A stretch of 29,904 nt of DNA. It comes from UBA3792 sp964426415 (lineage in GTDB: Bacteria > Bacillota > Clostridia > Christensenellales > CAG-138). Of the stretch, positions 1 through 8,125 are shown in pieces (within the stretch, counting starts at the first letter, position 1; every line of letters begins with the position of its first letter). The notes beneath the pieces are model-generated. The model was not told the DNA's origin. It ran no database searches and worked only from the letters and a program-made list of their open reading frames with translations. The DNA is taken from positions 1-29,904 of the forward strand of contig CAYRQM010000023.1 of NCBI GenBank assembly GCA_964426415.1, read 5' to 3'. The translations under genes were made by a program, and so were the position numbers.

Positions 1-50
1 TCCCCCTACGCGCAATCCTCCCTCACTTTTACCCGGAACTATTTTACACC

Positions 51-80
51 AACCATCGCGCGCGCGATGGTTGCTATTTT
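51..80 (+). terminator. Probable terminator of an upstream gene
   Basis: Positions 51-72 form a perfect palindrome (AACCATCGC, 4-nt loop GCGC, GCGATGGTT), followed by GCTATTTT. It is likely the intrinsic terminator of a gene lying left of the window. Its 3' side overlaps the -35 box proposed for the next gene. Confidence 0.55.
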
Positions 81-99
81 CGGCGCGATATGCTAAAAT
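71..99 (+). promoter_or_regulatory. Sigma-A type promoter of the acyl ligase gene
   Basis: TTGCTA at 71-76 and TAAAAT at 94-99 are separated by 17 bp. The predicted transcription start lies about 30 nt before the AGGAGG site of the ligase gene. The assignment rests on consensus match only. Confidence 0.5.
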
Positions 100-136
100 C
101 GTGCTAAACAAAAATGGCTATGAGGAGGGTTTTCCC

Positions 137-1642
137 ATGACGTCCAAAGAATACTATTACGGGATGCTGCCCGCATCCGAGCGCGACCTGTACCACTATC
201 TGCCCACCGTCAACGATCTGCTGGATTTTGCAAAGGCGCGCTATGCAGACGATCCCGCCGTGGACGGCGCCGACGGGCAGATGACCTATGCCGCGCTGCT
301 TGACCGCGTGGCGGCGTATCGCGGCTATCTCCAATCGATGCAGGTCAAGCCGAAGGACAAGGTTGCCATCCAGATTCCCAACGACGCGCTTGCCGTCGCC
401 ATGATCCTTGCCGCACCGTCCTATGGCGCGGTCATCGTGCCGTTTCCCATGACCATGCGCGGTGAAGAATTGGCGAACAATCTCAAAAAGATGGACGTGA
501 CGCTTTTCATTTACGCCGATATGCTGGCGCCCGTCGTCGACGCCATCACGCTGCCCGAAGGCTTGACCGCCGTGAAGGAAAGCGACGTGACGCTTGGCAC
601 GCCCATTCCCTGTGCCGCCGTCACCAAGGATTTGCCTGCCGCCATCTTCTTTACGGGCGGTACGACGGGCAAGTCCAAGGGCGCCATGCTGTCCCACGGC
701 GCACTGATGCGCGGCGCATTCAACGGCATCTTCGGCCCGGGCGCGTCGCAGCACCAGCGCTATCTTGCCTTGATTCCGTTCAGCCATGTGTTTGGCGTCG
801 TGCGCAACCTGCTGTCCTGCCTGTACACCGGTTCGCTGCTGTACACCTGCGCGGATATGCGTGCCGTGGTGCGCATCCTGCCCGAAGCGAAGCCCACGCT
901 GCTGGTGTTGGTGCCTGCGCTTGCCGATATGCTGTTGGGGCTTGCCACCCTGCGCGGGCCCGAAGCGCTGGGCGGACAGCTCAAGGTCATCATCGCGGGC
1001 GGCGCACCCGTTCCCGAAAACATCATCTTCCGTGCCGACAAAATGGGCATCGTCTGCTGCCCCGGCTACGGCATGACCGAAACCGCGAACTTGGTCTCCG
1101 GCAACGGCAATCCGTTGGAGAAGCCCACCTCTGTGGGGCTGCCGTATCCCGAACAGGAAGTCAAAATCGTCGACGGCGAAATTTGGGTCAAGGGCGACCA
1201 CCTCATGATCGGCTACTACAACGATCCCGAAGAGACCGCCGCCATCTTTGAAGACGGCTGGATCAAGACGGGCGACTTGGGGCATTTGGATGCGGACGGG
1301 TTCCTGTACATCACGGGTCGCAACAAAAACATCATCGTGCTGCAAAACGGCGAAAACGTGTCCCCCGAAGAATTGGAGCTGGCGCTGGTGCGCATCCCGT
1401 TCATCAAGGACGCGCTGGTGCGCGAAGCCAAATTAGACAACGGCGCCGAGATTCTCGAAGCCGAAGTGCTGCCCAACATGCCCGTGTTCCAAAAGCTGGG
1501 CATCCAAGACGTCGAAGGCACGGTACGCGCCAAGATTGACGAGCTGAACGCCACGCTGCCGGGCTTTATGCGCCTTTCGCGCATCGTCCTCCGCACCGAG
1601 GATTTCCCGCGCAGCGCCAGCATGAAGATTCTCCGCAAATAA
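137..1642 (+). CDS. Adenylate-forming (ANL superfamily) acyl-CoA/acyl-acid ligase
   Basis: A 501-residue class I adenylate-forming enzyme that should activate a carboxylic acid with ATP to an acyl-adenylate and transfer it to CoA or a pantetheine thiol. The family motifs are all present: the P-loop-like FFTGGTTGKSKGA, the A5 motif PGYGMTETAN, the A7/A8 run GYYNDPEET - DGWIKTGDLG - ITGRNKNII, the hinge NGENVSPEELE, and a C-terminal SASMKILRK that supplies the A10 lysine. The start is set at 137 because AGGAGG lies 8 nt upstream; the frame is open further 5' but without a ribosome site. It is followed at once by a membrane-protein gene and converges on a fatty-acid kinase/PlsX/ACP operon, which suggests a fatty acid substrate and perhaps ACP as acceptor. 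That last step is inference; an aryl or other short acid ligase remains possible. Confidence 0.9.
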   Translation: MTSKEYYYGMLPASERDLYHYLPTVNDLLDFAKARYADDPAVDGADGQMTYAALLDRVAAYRGYLQSMQVKPKDKVAIQIPNDALAVAMILAAPSYGAVIVPFPMTMRGEELANNLKKMDVTLFIYADMLAPVVDAITLPEGLTAVKESDVTLGTPIPCAAVTKDLPAAIFFTGGTTGKSKGAMLSHGALMRGAFNGIFGPGASQHQRYLALIPFSHVFGVVRNLLSCLYTGSLLYTCADMRAVVRILPEAKPTLLVLVPALADMLLGLATLRGPEALGGQLKVIIAGGAPVPENIIFRADKMGIVCCPGYGMTETANLVSGNGNPLEKPTSVGLPYPEQEVKIVDGEIWVKGDHLMIGYYNDPEETAAIFEDGWIKTGDLGHLDADGFLYITGRNKNIIVLQNGENVSPEELELALVRIPFIKDALVREAKLDNGAEILEAEVLPNMPVFQKLGIQDVEGTVRAKIDELNATLPGFMRLSRIVLRTEDFPRSASMKILRK

Positions 1643-1643
1643 C

Positions 1644-2234
1644 ATGGAACAAAACCGCGTCAAACAGCCGAACAACGCCATTCTGCCCCGCGACCTGTGC
1701 TATTTTGCCGCGTTGCTGGCGGTGCTCGTGCTGGCAGCCATGCTCTTTGTGCCGCTGCTCTCCAAAGACGCTTCCAACGCGGACGCCGTCGCGCTGCCCG
1801 AGCTGGCGGTGACCGATCTCGAAACCATGTCCGCCGCAAAAAGCGCCGACGTTTCGGAGCAGGTCGCGCCCTTTGTGACAAGCAGCTGCAGCGGGGCATA
1901 CGCCGCGCTGACCGACAAAGAAACGGCTTCCGCCTACGTCGCCGCCCGCGCCGAACGGCTCGTCAAGGCAAAGTACCTGCTGCGCAGCCTTTGCACATGG
2001 GCTTCCATGCTGTGCGTGCTGACGTGCGGCGTTCTGTCGGCATGCAAAAAGGAGCGCCTTGGCGCCCCCTTCTTGGGCATCAGCTTTTTGCTGTATGTGC
2101 TTGCCGTCGCATGGTATCTGTGGGACGTGCCGCGCATTCCAAACGTCGGCTTTTACGTCACCGTCGTGCTGTATGCGCTGACGTGTATCATGATTTTCCT
2201 GCTCAAGCCGCGCACCAAAAAATCTGCGGCATAA
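1644..2234 (+). CDS. Four-TM hypothetical membrane protein
   Basis: I do not recognise this 196-residue protein. It shows one hydrophobic segment near residues 20-40, an extracytoplasmic-looking stretch of about 70 residues with few charged clusters, then three closely spaced hydrophobic segments (about 113-132, 142-160 and 168-187) and a basic C-terminal end RTKKSAA. It starts 1 nt after the ligase stop without a clear Shine-Dalgarno sequence, so translational coupling to the ligase is likely and the two probably act together. A strong terminator follows. A longer open frame exists on the same strand in another phase (1697-2644), but it is a shadow: it crosses the terminator and lacks a ribosome site. 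Confidence 0.7.
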   Translation: MEQNRVKQPNNAILPRDLCYFAALLAVLVLAAMLFVPLLSKDASNADAVALPELAVTDLETMSAAKSADVSEQVAPFVTSSCSGAYAALTDKETASAYVAARAERLVKAKYLLRSLCTWASMLCVLTCGVLSACKKERLGAPFLGISFLLYVLAVAWYLWDVPRIPNVGFYVTVVLYALTCIMIFLLKPRTKKSAA

Positions 2235-2247
2235 CCCAAGCTCTTTT

Positions 2248-2270
2248 GGAGGCGTTTGCCTCCTTTTTTT
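2248..2270 (+). terminator. Intrinsic terminator of the ligase/membrane-protein unit
   Basis: Stem GGAGGC (2248-2253), loop GTTT, stem GCCTCC (2258-2263), then seven T (2264-2270). It is directional for the + strand; the minus-strand copy lacks a T-run. Confidence 0.9.
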
Positions 2271-2281
2271 GTTGCGTGCGA

Positions 2282-2512
2282 TTAGGGTTCCTTGCAGGTT
2301 TCCAAATATGCGACGATGTCGCCCACGGTCACGAAGTCGATGAGCTTTTCGTCGGGAATGACGATGCCGTGATCCTCCTCGATGGTCATCAGAAGCTGCA
2401 TCACGTCCAACGAATCGGCGCCCAAGTCCTCTTTGATTTTGGATGCGGGCGTGATGGCGTCCTTTTCGATGCGCAGCTGTTCTGCCAACAGTGCCTGTAC
2501 GTTTTCAAACAT
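2282..2512 (-). CDS. acpP: Acyl carrier protein
   Basis: A 76-residue acyl carrier protein, the soluble cytoplasmic carrier of acyl chains in fatty acid and phospholipid synthesis. The phosphopantetheine attachment motif GADSLDVMQL is present with Ser34, followed by the acidic helix II/III pattern and the IPDEK segment typical of ACPs. The ATG at 2512 follows GGAGG at a spacing of 7 nt. A longer upstream frame is only the tail of plsX read out of phase. The gene overlaps the end of the full-length plsX frame by 8 nt and is the last gene of the fakA-fakB-GNAT-plsX-acpP operon, so transcription and translation are probably coupled to plsX. A stop inside plsX could therefore reduce acpP translation. 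No minus-strand terminator was seen immediately downstream. Confidence 0.96.
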   Translation of the reverse strand: MFENVQALLAEQLRIEKDAITPASKIKEDLGADSLDVMQLLMTIEEDHGIVIPDEKLIDFVTVGDIVAYLETCKEP

Positions 2513-3533
2513 GGTTCGATCCTCCTTCGGTTTGTTGCGCCAGCAGCGTTTCGATGGCGGTGCCCAACGCGGTTTGTTCCATGCGGTATGCCTGCTCGAT
2601 GCAGACGGCGAACGCGCTTGCCTTGGAGCTGCCGTGCCCCTTGACAATCACCTTGCGCGCACCCAGCAGCACGCTGCCGCCGTAGTTTTGTTAGTTCATA
2701 AACTCTTTTTCCCGCCGCATGGTATTTAGCAGGAACAGCGCGCCAATCTTGTTCCAAAGCGAACAGGTCAGGTCGTGCTTGAGCCGCAGCAGCATCTCAA
2801 GGCACGCGCCCTCGGTGGACTTGACCAGCACATTGCCCGAAAAGCCGTCGCAGACCACCACGTCGCAGCCGCCCTTTAAGAGATCGCGTGCTTCCATGTT
2901 GCCCACAAACCGAATCCCGCTTGCCTTTTGCAGCAGCGCATACGACGCCAAGCGCAAATCGTCGCCCTTTTCCGCCTCCGTGCCCACATTGAGCAGCGCG
3001 ACACGCGGGTTGGGCACGTCGTAAATCTTTTCCAAGTACAGGCTTGCCATCAAGCCAAATTGCAGCAGCTCCTCCGCCGTGCAGGTGATGTTGGCGCCGC
3101 TGTCCGAAATGCCGACCTTGCCGCCGTTCATGGTGGGCAGCACGGGGCAAAACGCGGGACGAATGACGCCCTTCAGCCTGCCGATGCGCAGCACCGCCGC
3201 CGCCACCAGCGCGCCCGTAGACCCGTTGCTCACAAGCCCCGCAATGCTGTCGTCGGTGCGCAAAAGCGCAATCGCCTTCATCATGGAGCTTTCTCTTTTG
3301 AGGCGAATGGCATCGGTGGGCTTTTCGTCGCACCCAATCACGTCGGGTGCATGCACGACTTGGATGCGTTCGGCGTCAAAGGTGTATTTTTGCAGCTCTT
3401 GCCGAATCCGCGGTTCGTCGCCCGTCAAAATCAGCGTCAAATCGGGATGTGCGCCGCACGCCAGCACCGCGCCTTCCACGTTCGCTTCGGGGCTGTGGTC
3501 GCCGCCAAAGCAGTCGATCAGCAGCTTAATCAT
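2505..3533 (-). pseudogene. plsX: PlsX (phosphate acyltransferase) interrupted by an in-frame TAA
   Basis: PlsX interconverts acyl-ACP and acyl-phosphate for PlsY-dependent phosphatidic acid synthesis at the membrane. The N-terminal part is intact: DCFGGDHSP at residues 8-16, the SNGSTGALVAAA and FCPVLPTMNG blocks, and the VCDGFSGNVLVKS block. Codon 281 (2693-2691) is TAA. The same frame continues with no shift through QNYGGSVLLGARK and VIVKGHGSS, the conserved PlsX C-terminal block, to a TGA at 2507-2505. The restored protein would be 342 residues, the normal family length. The family usually has a Tyr here (pattern M-[DN]-Y-x-x-YGG, from memory), so TAC to TAA by one base is the simplest origin. 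The ATG at 3533 overlaps the upstream gene by 8 nt. Either a genuine nonsense mutation or a sequencing error; the sequence alone cannot decide. Confidence 0.9.
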
Positions 3534-4664
3534 CCGCGTCCGTTCCCTTCAGCCGCTTTACAAACGCGCGCCGACGCTTGTGCTGCACCGTCTTAAACCG
3601 CTTCCATTGGTTTTGGATGTTGAAATTGTCCTCCAAATTGAGGTTCGTTTCGCAATGCTCGACGCCGTCCTCGGTGAGCATTTTCATCACATGGGCGATG
3701 ATCGCCATGCTGACGCCGCGATTGGCATACGCGGGATCGACGCCCACCAGCCCCAAATCAATGACCTTGGGATGGCGAATGGCGCGCAACAGCCGCACCA
3801 GCGCCGCGGGCGTCAGGTGTCCTTGCGACTTTTGCACCGCCGCCGCAATGGACGGGAAGCAGATGCCCATGCAGACAATCTTGTCCTGCTCGTCCAAAAT
3901 GACCGCCACATGCTGCACGTCCACGATGAGCCGAAAGCTCTGCATCAGCATCTTTTTGGTGCCTGCCGTGAACGGAACCGTGCCGTACAAATCGACATAG
4001 GTGCGATCCAGCAGGTCGAAAAACGGTTCGCTGTACCGCTTGAGAAAATCGGACGTGTTCTTGGCGGGGCCGTAATGGAGCCTGTACCGCTTGAGCAAAA
4101 ATTCCGCCGTCTTCAGCAGGCTGTCGTCCGGCTCGTCGGGCGCGTACAGCTTGCTTTCCGGCCAGTCCACCTCTTTGCCGTAGCCGCAGTCCTCGATCAG
4201 CGCTTGATAGTAGGGCGCGTTGTACTGTTCTTCAAAGGTCGAAAGCTGGTCAAAGCCCTCGATCAGCAGCCCTTCGCGCTCCAAATCGGAAAAGCCCAGC
4301 GGCCCGCAGACCGTGTCCATCCCGCGTGCAGCCGCCCATTGTTCCACCGCCGCAAACAGCGCGTGCGCCGTTTCGGCGTCGTCGATGCTGTCGAATCGGG
4401 TGAACCGCACCCGCTTTTCGCCCGTTTTTTCGTTGGAGCGCGCTGCAAAATCGCCATGATGCGCCCCGTCATGCACCCGTCGCGGTAGGCGTTGAAACAC
4501 GCCGCCTCGCAGGTGTCGTAATAGACGTGCTTGGGCGAGAAGATTTGCTTTTCGTCGCCGTACAGCGGCGGCACAAAGTAGGGATTGTCCCGATACAGCT
4601 TCAGCGGAAACTGCAAAAATTCCCGCTGCTCCTTTTTGGTTTTGACCTCGCGTACTTCGACCAT
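3526..4664 (-). pseudogene. GNAT-like acyltransferase gene with a one-base frameshift
   Basis: The start (4664) gives MVEVREV and continues through NPYFVPPLYGDEK and GRIMAILQR. The reading frame is then lost near 4438-4446, in the run GCGCGC. It resumes one base off at RSNEKTGEKRVRF and continues through GPLGFSDLEREG, YNAPYYQALIEDCGYG and GLVGVDPAYANRGVSMAII to the TAA at 3526. Adding one base would give about 379 residues, the usual length of this family. The last part resembles a GNAT acetyl-CoA-binding fold, with the A/P-loop-like YANRGVSMA. The substrate is unknown. Position between fakB and plsX, with a 5-nt gap on one side and an 8-nt overlap on the other, suggests that it uses or controls acyl groups; that is inference. 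The lesion may be a sequencing deletion or real decay. Confidence 0.8.
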
Positions 4665-4669
4665 ATCGC

Positions 4670-5539
4670 TCACCGATGCTTCGCGTGGAAGCACACGCCC
4701 ACCGCGTCAGGCCCGCAATGGCTGCCCGCCGTCGGATTGACCGCGACATATTCGATGCGCAGATCGTCGCCCAAGCGCGCACACAGCATGTCGCCAAGCT
4801 GCTGCGCAAGCGGCAGCGCGTCGGTGTGCCCGATGATGAGGCGATGCGCCTTGACGTCGTCGCCCAGCGATTCGACCTCGGTCACCAAGCGTTCCAGCGC
4901 ACGGCCTCTGCCGCGCTCCTTGCCCACGCTGACCATCTTGCCCTCGTCGTTCATGTTGATGATGGGGCGCACGCCAAGCAGCGTCCCCATCGTGGCGGAC
5001 AGCCCGCCCACGCGGCCGCCGCGGTGGAAAAAGCGCAGATCGTCCGCAAAGAAGTAGGTGGCAAACCGATCCACCTCGCGGGAAGCCCAGTCCAAAATTT
5101 GTTCCGCCGTGGCGCCGCCAAGGTGCAAGTCGCCGATTTCCTTTACGATGTTCAGGCTTTCAATCGTGATGCCCTTGGTGTCGACGGTGTAGAACTTGCG
5201 CTGCGGATACTTTTGCAGCAGCGCGTCCACCGCCTGCCGCATGCAGTCAAAGGTCATGGCCATGGCGGCGGAAAAATGTACATACAGGATGTCGTCGCCG
5301 TTTTGGAAGATTGGCTCGAAATAGGACGTGTAGCGCCCTACGCTGATGGCGCTGGTGGTGGGCAGCACGCCGCCGCGCAGCGTGTCATAAAAGGCGTGGC
5401 AGTCGAACGTGTCGAAGTCCTCATACGGGTAAACGGTTTTGCCGTCCACGCTGTACGGCATACTGATAAGACGGTACCCAAACGCTTGCGCTTCGGACGG
5501 CGTAATGTCGGTATCGGTGTCGGTGAACAGGATCAACAT
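4670..5539 (-). CDS. fakB: DegV-family fatty-acid-binding protein (FakB)
   Basis: A 289-residue DegV-fold protein. FakB proteins hold a fatty acid in a buried tunnel and present its carboxylate to FakA for phosphorylation. The sequence shows the N-terminal FTDTDTDITP, the PTTSAISVGRY segment that corresponds to the TSxPS fatty-acid carboxylate site, the FFADDLRFFHRGGRVGG run typical of DegV proteins, LLGVRPIINM, and the C-terminal AGSHCGPDAVG with His274. The initiating ATG at 5539 follows AAAGGAG, and the gene begins 12 nt after the fakA stop. An adjacent kinase makes the FakB assignment stronger than for an orphan DegV. Chain-length preference cannot be read from the sequence. Confidence 0.92.
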   Translation of the reverse strand: MLILFTDTDTDITPSEAQAFGYRLISMPYSVDGKTVYPYEDFDTFDCHAFYDTLRGGVLPTTSAISVGRYTSYFEPIFQNGDDILYVHFSAAMAMTFDCMRQAVDALLQKYPQRKFYTVDTKGITIESLNIVKEIGDLHLGGATAEQILDWASREVDRFATYFFADDLRFFHRGGRVGGLSATMGTLLGVRPIINMNDEGKMVSVGKERGRGRALERLVTEVESLGDDVKAHRLIIGHTDALPLAQQLGDMLCARLGDDLRIEYVAVNPTAGSHCGPDAVGVCFHAKHR

Positions 5540-5551
5540 GGCGATTCTCCT

Positions 5552-7210
5552 TTATTCTAAGATGATGATGTAGTCGTAGATGGGCTGCCCGCCGTCGATA
5601 TAGATGCATTCGGCGTCGGGAAATTGCATTTCAAGCGCGTCGGTCATGGCTTCGCCCTCGTCTTGGGGGATGGCGGCGCCGCCGATGAGGATGCAGACGT
5701 CGTGCGCGCCCGCGTCCAACAGCCTTGCCAGCGTCAGCAGCACGTCCTGCCGATCGCGGTCGGAGCTATAGATGACGTCGTCCGCAAAGCCGATGTAATC
5801 GCCCTTGCGCACGGTGATGCTGCCATAGGTGGTATCGCGGGACGCGGTGGAAACGACGCCCGTCACGACGCCTTGGATCGCGTCGGTCATGCCTGCCAGA
5901 ATGTCGTCCGCGTCGCCGCAGGTCGCGTCAAACATGGAAATCGCCGCGTAGCCCTCGCCGATGGAACGGCTTTCGAACACGCGAATCGTCGCCTTTTCAT
6001 ATAGCGCGGCAGCCTGCTTTGCGGTGAGGATGATGTTGCCGTTGTTGGGCAGAACGAAGATGGTATCCGCATTGACCGCGTCAAACGCTTTGAGAAAATC
6101 GTCCACGGACGGATTCATGCTTTGTCCGCCGTCCACGACGTAGTCGGCGCCGCTGTCCAAAAACGAACGGCGAATGCCGCTGCCCGTGGCGACGGTGACC
6201 ACGCCGTACGGCTTGCGCACGGCACGGGTTAAAACGGGCGCCTCCGCCGAAAAGCGGTTGCGAATGACGACCTCCGTGTTTTGAAGCGTCATGTTTTCGA
6301 TTTTCAGCTTGAGAAATTCGCCGTATTTGTGGCATTCGTTGAGAATGCGTCCCGGTTCAAAGGTGTGGACATGGAGCTTGACGATGTTGTCGGTGCGGCA
6401 GGTGACGACGGAATCGCCTTCCGCATTCAAAAATGCGTTCAGCGCGTCCAACGAAAATGCGTCCGCTTTGCCCGGCATCAGCTGCAGCAGCACCTCGGTG
6501 CAATAGCCGTATGCCGTCCCGCCGTCTTCGGGCAGCGTATGCACCGAATCGTCGAACGATGCGGCAGGCGCGGACGGTGCTTGGGGCGTGCCCGCCGATT
6601 CGCCGTTGATGGCGCAGCGCATCCCCTCTGCCATATAGTACAGACCTGCTCCGCCGCTGTCCACCACGCCCGCGTCCTTCAAAACGGCAAGCAAATCGGG
6701 TGTGCGCTCCAGCGAACGCCGCAGCTCGTCGGTAAAATCTTCGAAATAGGTGCGTGTGGTGCTGTCGGATTGGATGCGGGCAGACGCAAAGGCGGTCGCC
6801 TCGCGGAAGACGGTGAGAATCGTGCCCTCCACGGGGGTGGACACGGCGTTGTATGCCGTCTTGACCCCGTTTTGCATGGCGCGGTCGATGATGGCGACGT
6901 CCGCAATCTCGGAATCGGCAAAGCCCTCGGCGATGCCCGCAAAAATGCGGGACAAAATGACGCCCGAATTGCCGCGTGCGGCGCGCAGCATCCCGCGCGC
7001 CGCCGCTGCCGCCACGGAATACAGCGAATCGGACGTGGCAACCACCGCGTCGCAGCCCGCTTGCGCCGTCATGTACATATTGTCGCCCGTGTCGCCATCG
7101 GGGACGGGAAAGACGTTCAGCTCGTTGACAATCTCTTTGTTCTCACGCAGATTCACCGATCCGTTTTGCAGCATCAGTGAAAACAGCGCCCCATTCAGTG
7201 GACGTGACAT
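5552..7210 (-). CDS. fakA: Fatty acid kinase FakA (DhaL-type kinase, YloV family)
   Basis: A 552-residue cytoplasmic kinase that phosphorylates FakB-bound fatty acids to acyl-phosphates with ATP. The N-terminal DhaL domain shows NVFPVPDGDTGDN, with Asp38, Asp40 and Asp43 as the metal/nucleotide ligands, and ARGNSGVILS. DSGGAGLYYM follows near residue 200. The middle and C-terminal regions match the YloV/FakA architecture, including YCTEVLLQL and the DegV-like end. The start at 7210 (MSRPLNGALF) follows GGGAG at 9 nt; a 13-residue upstream extension is open but has no ribosome site. It is the first gene of the operon, with a promoter 81-109 nt upstream. The operon therefore provides acyl-phosphate from exogenous or recycled fatty acid. 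Confidence 0.94.
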   Translation of the reverse strand: MSRPLNGALFSLMLQNGSVNLRENKEIVNELNVFPVPDGDTGDNMYMTAQAGCDAVVATSDSLYSVAAAAARGMLRAARGNSGVILSRIFAGIAEGFADSEIADVAIIDRAMQNGVKTAYNAVSTPVEGTILTVFREATAFASARIQSDSTTRTYFEDFTDELRRSLERTPDLLAVLKDAGVVDSGGAGLYYMAEGMRCAINGESAGTPQAPSAPAASFDDSVHTLPEDGGTAYGYCTEVLLQLMPGKADAFSLDALNAFLNAEGDSVVTCRTDNIVKLHVHTFEPGRILNECHKYGEFLKLKIENMTLQNTEVVIRNRFSAEAPVLTRAVRKPYGVVTVATGSGIRRSFLDSGADYVVDGGQSMNPSVDDFLKAFDAVNADTIFVLPNNGNIILTAKQAAALYEKATIRVFESRSIGEGYAAISMFDATCGDADDILAGMTDAIQGVVTGVVSTASRDTTYGSITVRKGDYIGFADDVIYSSDRDRQDVLLTLARLLDAGAHDVCILIGGAAIPQDEGEAMTDALEMQFPDAECIYIDGGQPIYDYIIILE

Positions 7211-7290
7211 ATGCTCTTTCTCCCAAATCCCTTCCGCCCCGCCCGCCAAATCGCGTGCGGCGCAGAACCCTCATATTCGAATCCAAGTCA

Positions 7291-7319
7291 ATTTTACCGC
7301 ATTGCAGCAGGAAATGCAA
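7291..7319 (-). promoter_or_regulatory. Promoter of the fakA-fakB-GNAT-plsX-acpP operon
   Basis: On the minus strand TTGCAT (7319-7314) and TAAAAT (7296-7291) are 17 bp apart. No FapR- or FabT-like box could be recognised in the leader of about 75 nt. Confidence 0.5.
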
Positions 7320-7348
7320 TTCACAAATTGCGGAATCTGCCCAAAACC

Positions 7349-7371
7349 AAAAAGAGGCTCCGAAGAGCCTC
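7349..7371 (-). terminator. Intrinsic terminator of the zinc-ribbon gene pair
   Basis: On the minus strand GAGGCTC, loop TTCG, GAGCCTC is followed by TTTTT. A UUCG tetraloop makes this a very stable hairpin. It insulates the fakA operon from upstream transcription. Confidence 0.9.
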
Positions 7372-7382
7372 AATAAACCGTG

Positions 7383-8087
7383 TCAGTCGTTGTAAATGTA
7401 CCATGTGCCGCGCAGCTTGTAGGCAAACACGGTCGAGGTGATGGATGCGGCTTGCCCGTCTGTGCGATTGGTGATGACAAGATGCAGCTTTTTCGCACCG
7501 GAGATGCGGGAAAGGGTTACGCCCTTTGCCTCCAGCGCCGTGCCGTAGAGGGCAAGGAATTCGGCGGTGGACACGCGCTCGATTGCGGCGATGCGATAGG
7601 TGACGGCGCCCGAAGCGGCTGCAAGGTCGTGGTTGGCCTGCAGCGCTGCGGCAAGGTCGGCAGGCGTTTCGGCGCCGCTTTCCCACAGCTCGGCAGGGTA
7701 CAGCGTTTCGATGTTGGTGCAGCGGCTGCCCGTGCTGAACAGATAGGCGTTGCGCATCGCGCCGCGCACGCCACAGCCCGTGCAGTTGCCCAAACAAATG
7801 CAAAACAGCAACACCAAAAGCAACGCCGTCGCGCAGCACACGATCAGCACCAGCAGCTTGCGGGGCAGGCGCGCAAGTTTTTGCAGCAAGCCCAAAACGA
7901 ACGCCTTGCATTTTGCCCAAAATTGGGACAGCCCGTTGGGCGCCTTCGGCGCTTTTTGCGGCTTTGCAGGCGGTTCTTCCTGTTGGGCAGGCGGTTCTTC
8001 GAACGATGCGGGCTGTTCGGCGCCGCAGGTCAGGCAAAACCGCGCATCGTCCTCGAGGGGCGCGCCGCACACGGAACATTGCTTCAT
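7383..8087 (-). CDS. Zinc-ribbon, single-TM membrane protein
   Basis: 234 residues. An N-terminal zinc ribbon uses Cys4, Cys7, Cys18 and Cys21 (CSVCG - FCLTCG). A Pro/Glu/Lys-rich linker follows (about 25-50), then a basic amphipathic stretch, a transmembrane helix at about 78-100 with several Cys, and a C-terminal domain of about 130 residues outside or at the membrane. That domain ends in AYKLRGTWYIYND, which resembles the end of small DUF4878/NTF2-like lipoprotein domains, but I do not claim a family. The start at 8087 follows GGAGG at 8 nt. It lies 38 nt behind another zinc-ribbon membrane protein and shares its promoter. Function is unknown; the cytosolic ribbon could sense metal or bind a partner. 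Confidence 0.8.
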   Translation of the reverse strand: MKQCSVCGAPLEDDARFCLTCGAEQPASFEEPPAQQEEPPAKPQKAPKAPNGLSQFWAKCKAFVLGLLQKLARLPRKLLVLIVCCATALLLVLLFCICLGNCTGCGVRGAMRNAYLFSTGSRCTNIETLYPAELWESGAETPADLAAALQANHDLAAASGAVTYRIAAIERVSTAEFLALYGTALEAKGVTLSRISGAKKLHLVITNRTDGQAASITSTVFAYKLRGTWYIYND

Positions 8088-8125
8088 AAGGGTTCCTCCG
8101 ATCTATGGATTCGTCGATGCGTTGT

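Noticed and set aside
104..1345. Long open frame of 413 codons on the minus strand over the acyl ligase gene
   Set aside because: It is a phase shadow of a GC-rich gene: the composition is dominated by Gly, Arg, His and Asp, no ribosome site or domain is seen, and the + strand frame has all ligase motifs.
1697..2644. 315-codon open frame on the + strand after the acyl ligase
   Set aside because: It lies out of phase inside the membrane protein gene, crosses a strong terminator and covers acpP on the opposite strand.
2505..3533. Stop-codon reassignment or programmed read-through in plsX
   Set aside because: TAA ends other intact genes here (for example the ligase gene at 1640-1642), and the context TAACAAAAC is not a recognised read-through signal. 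Mutation or sequencing error is simpler.
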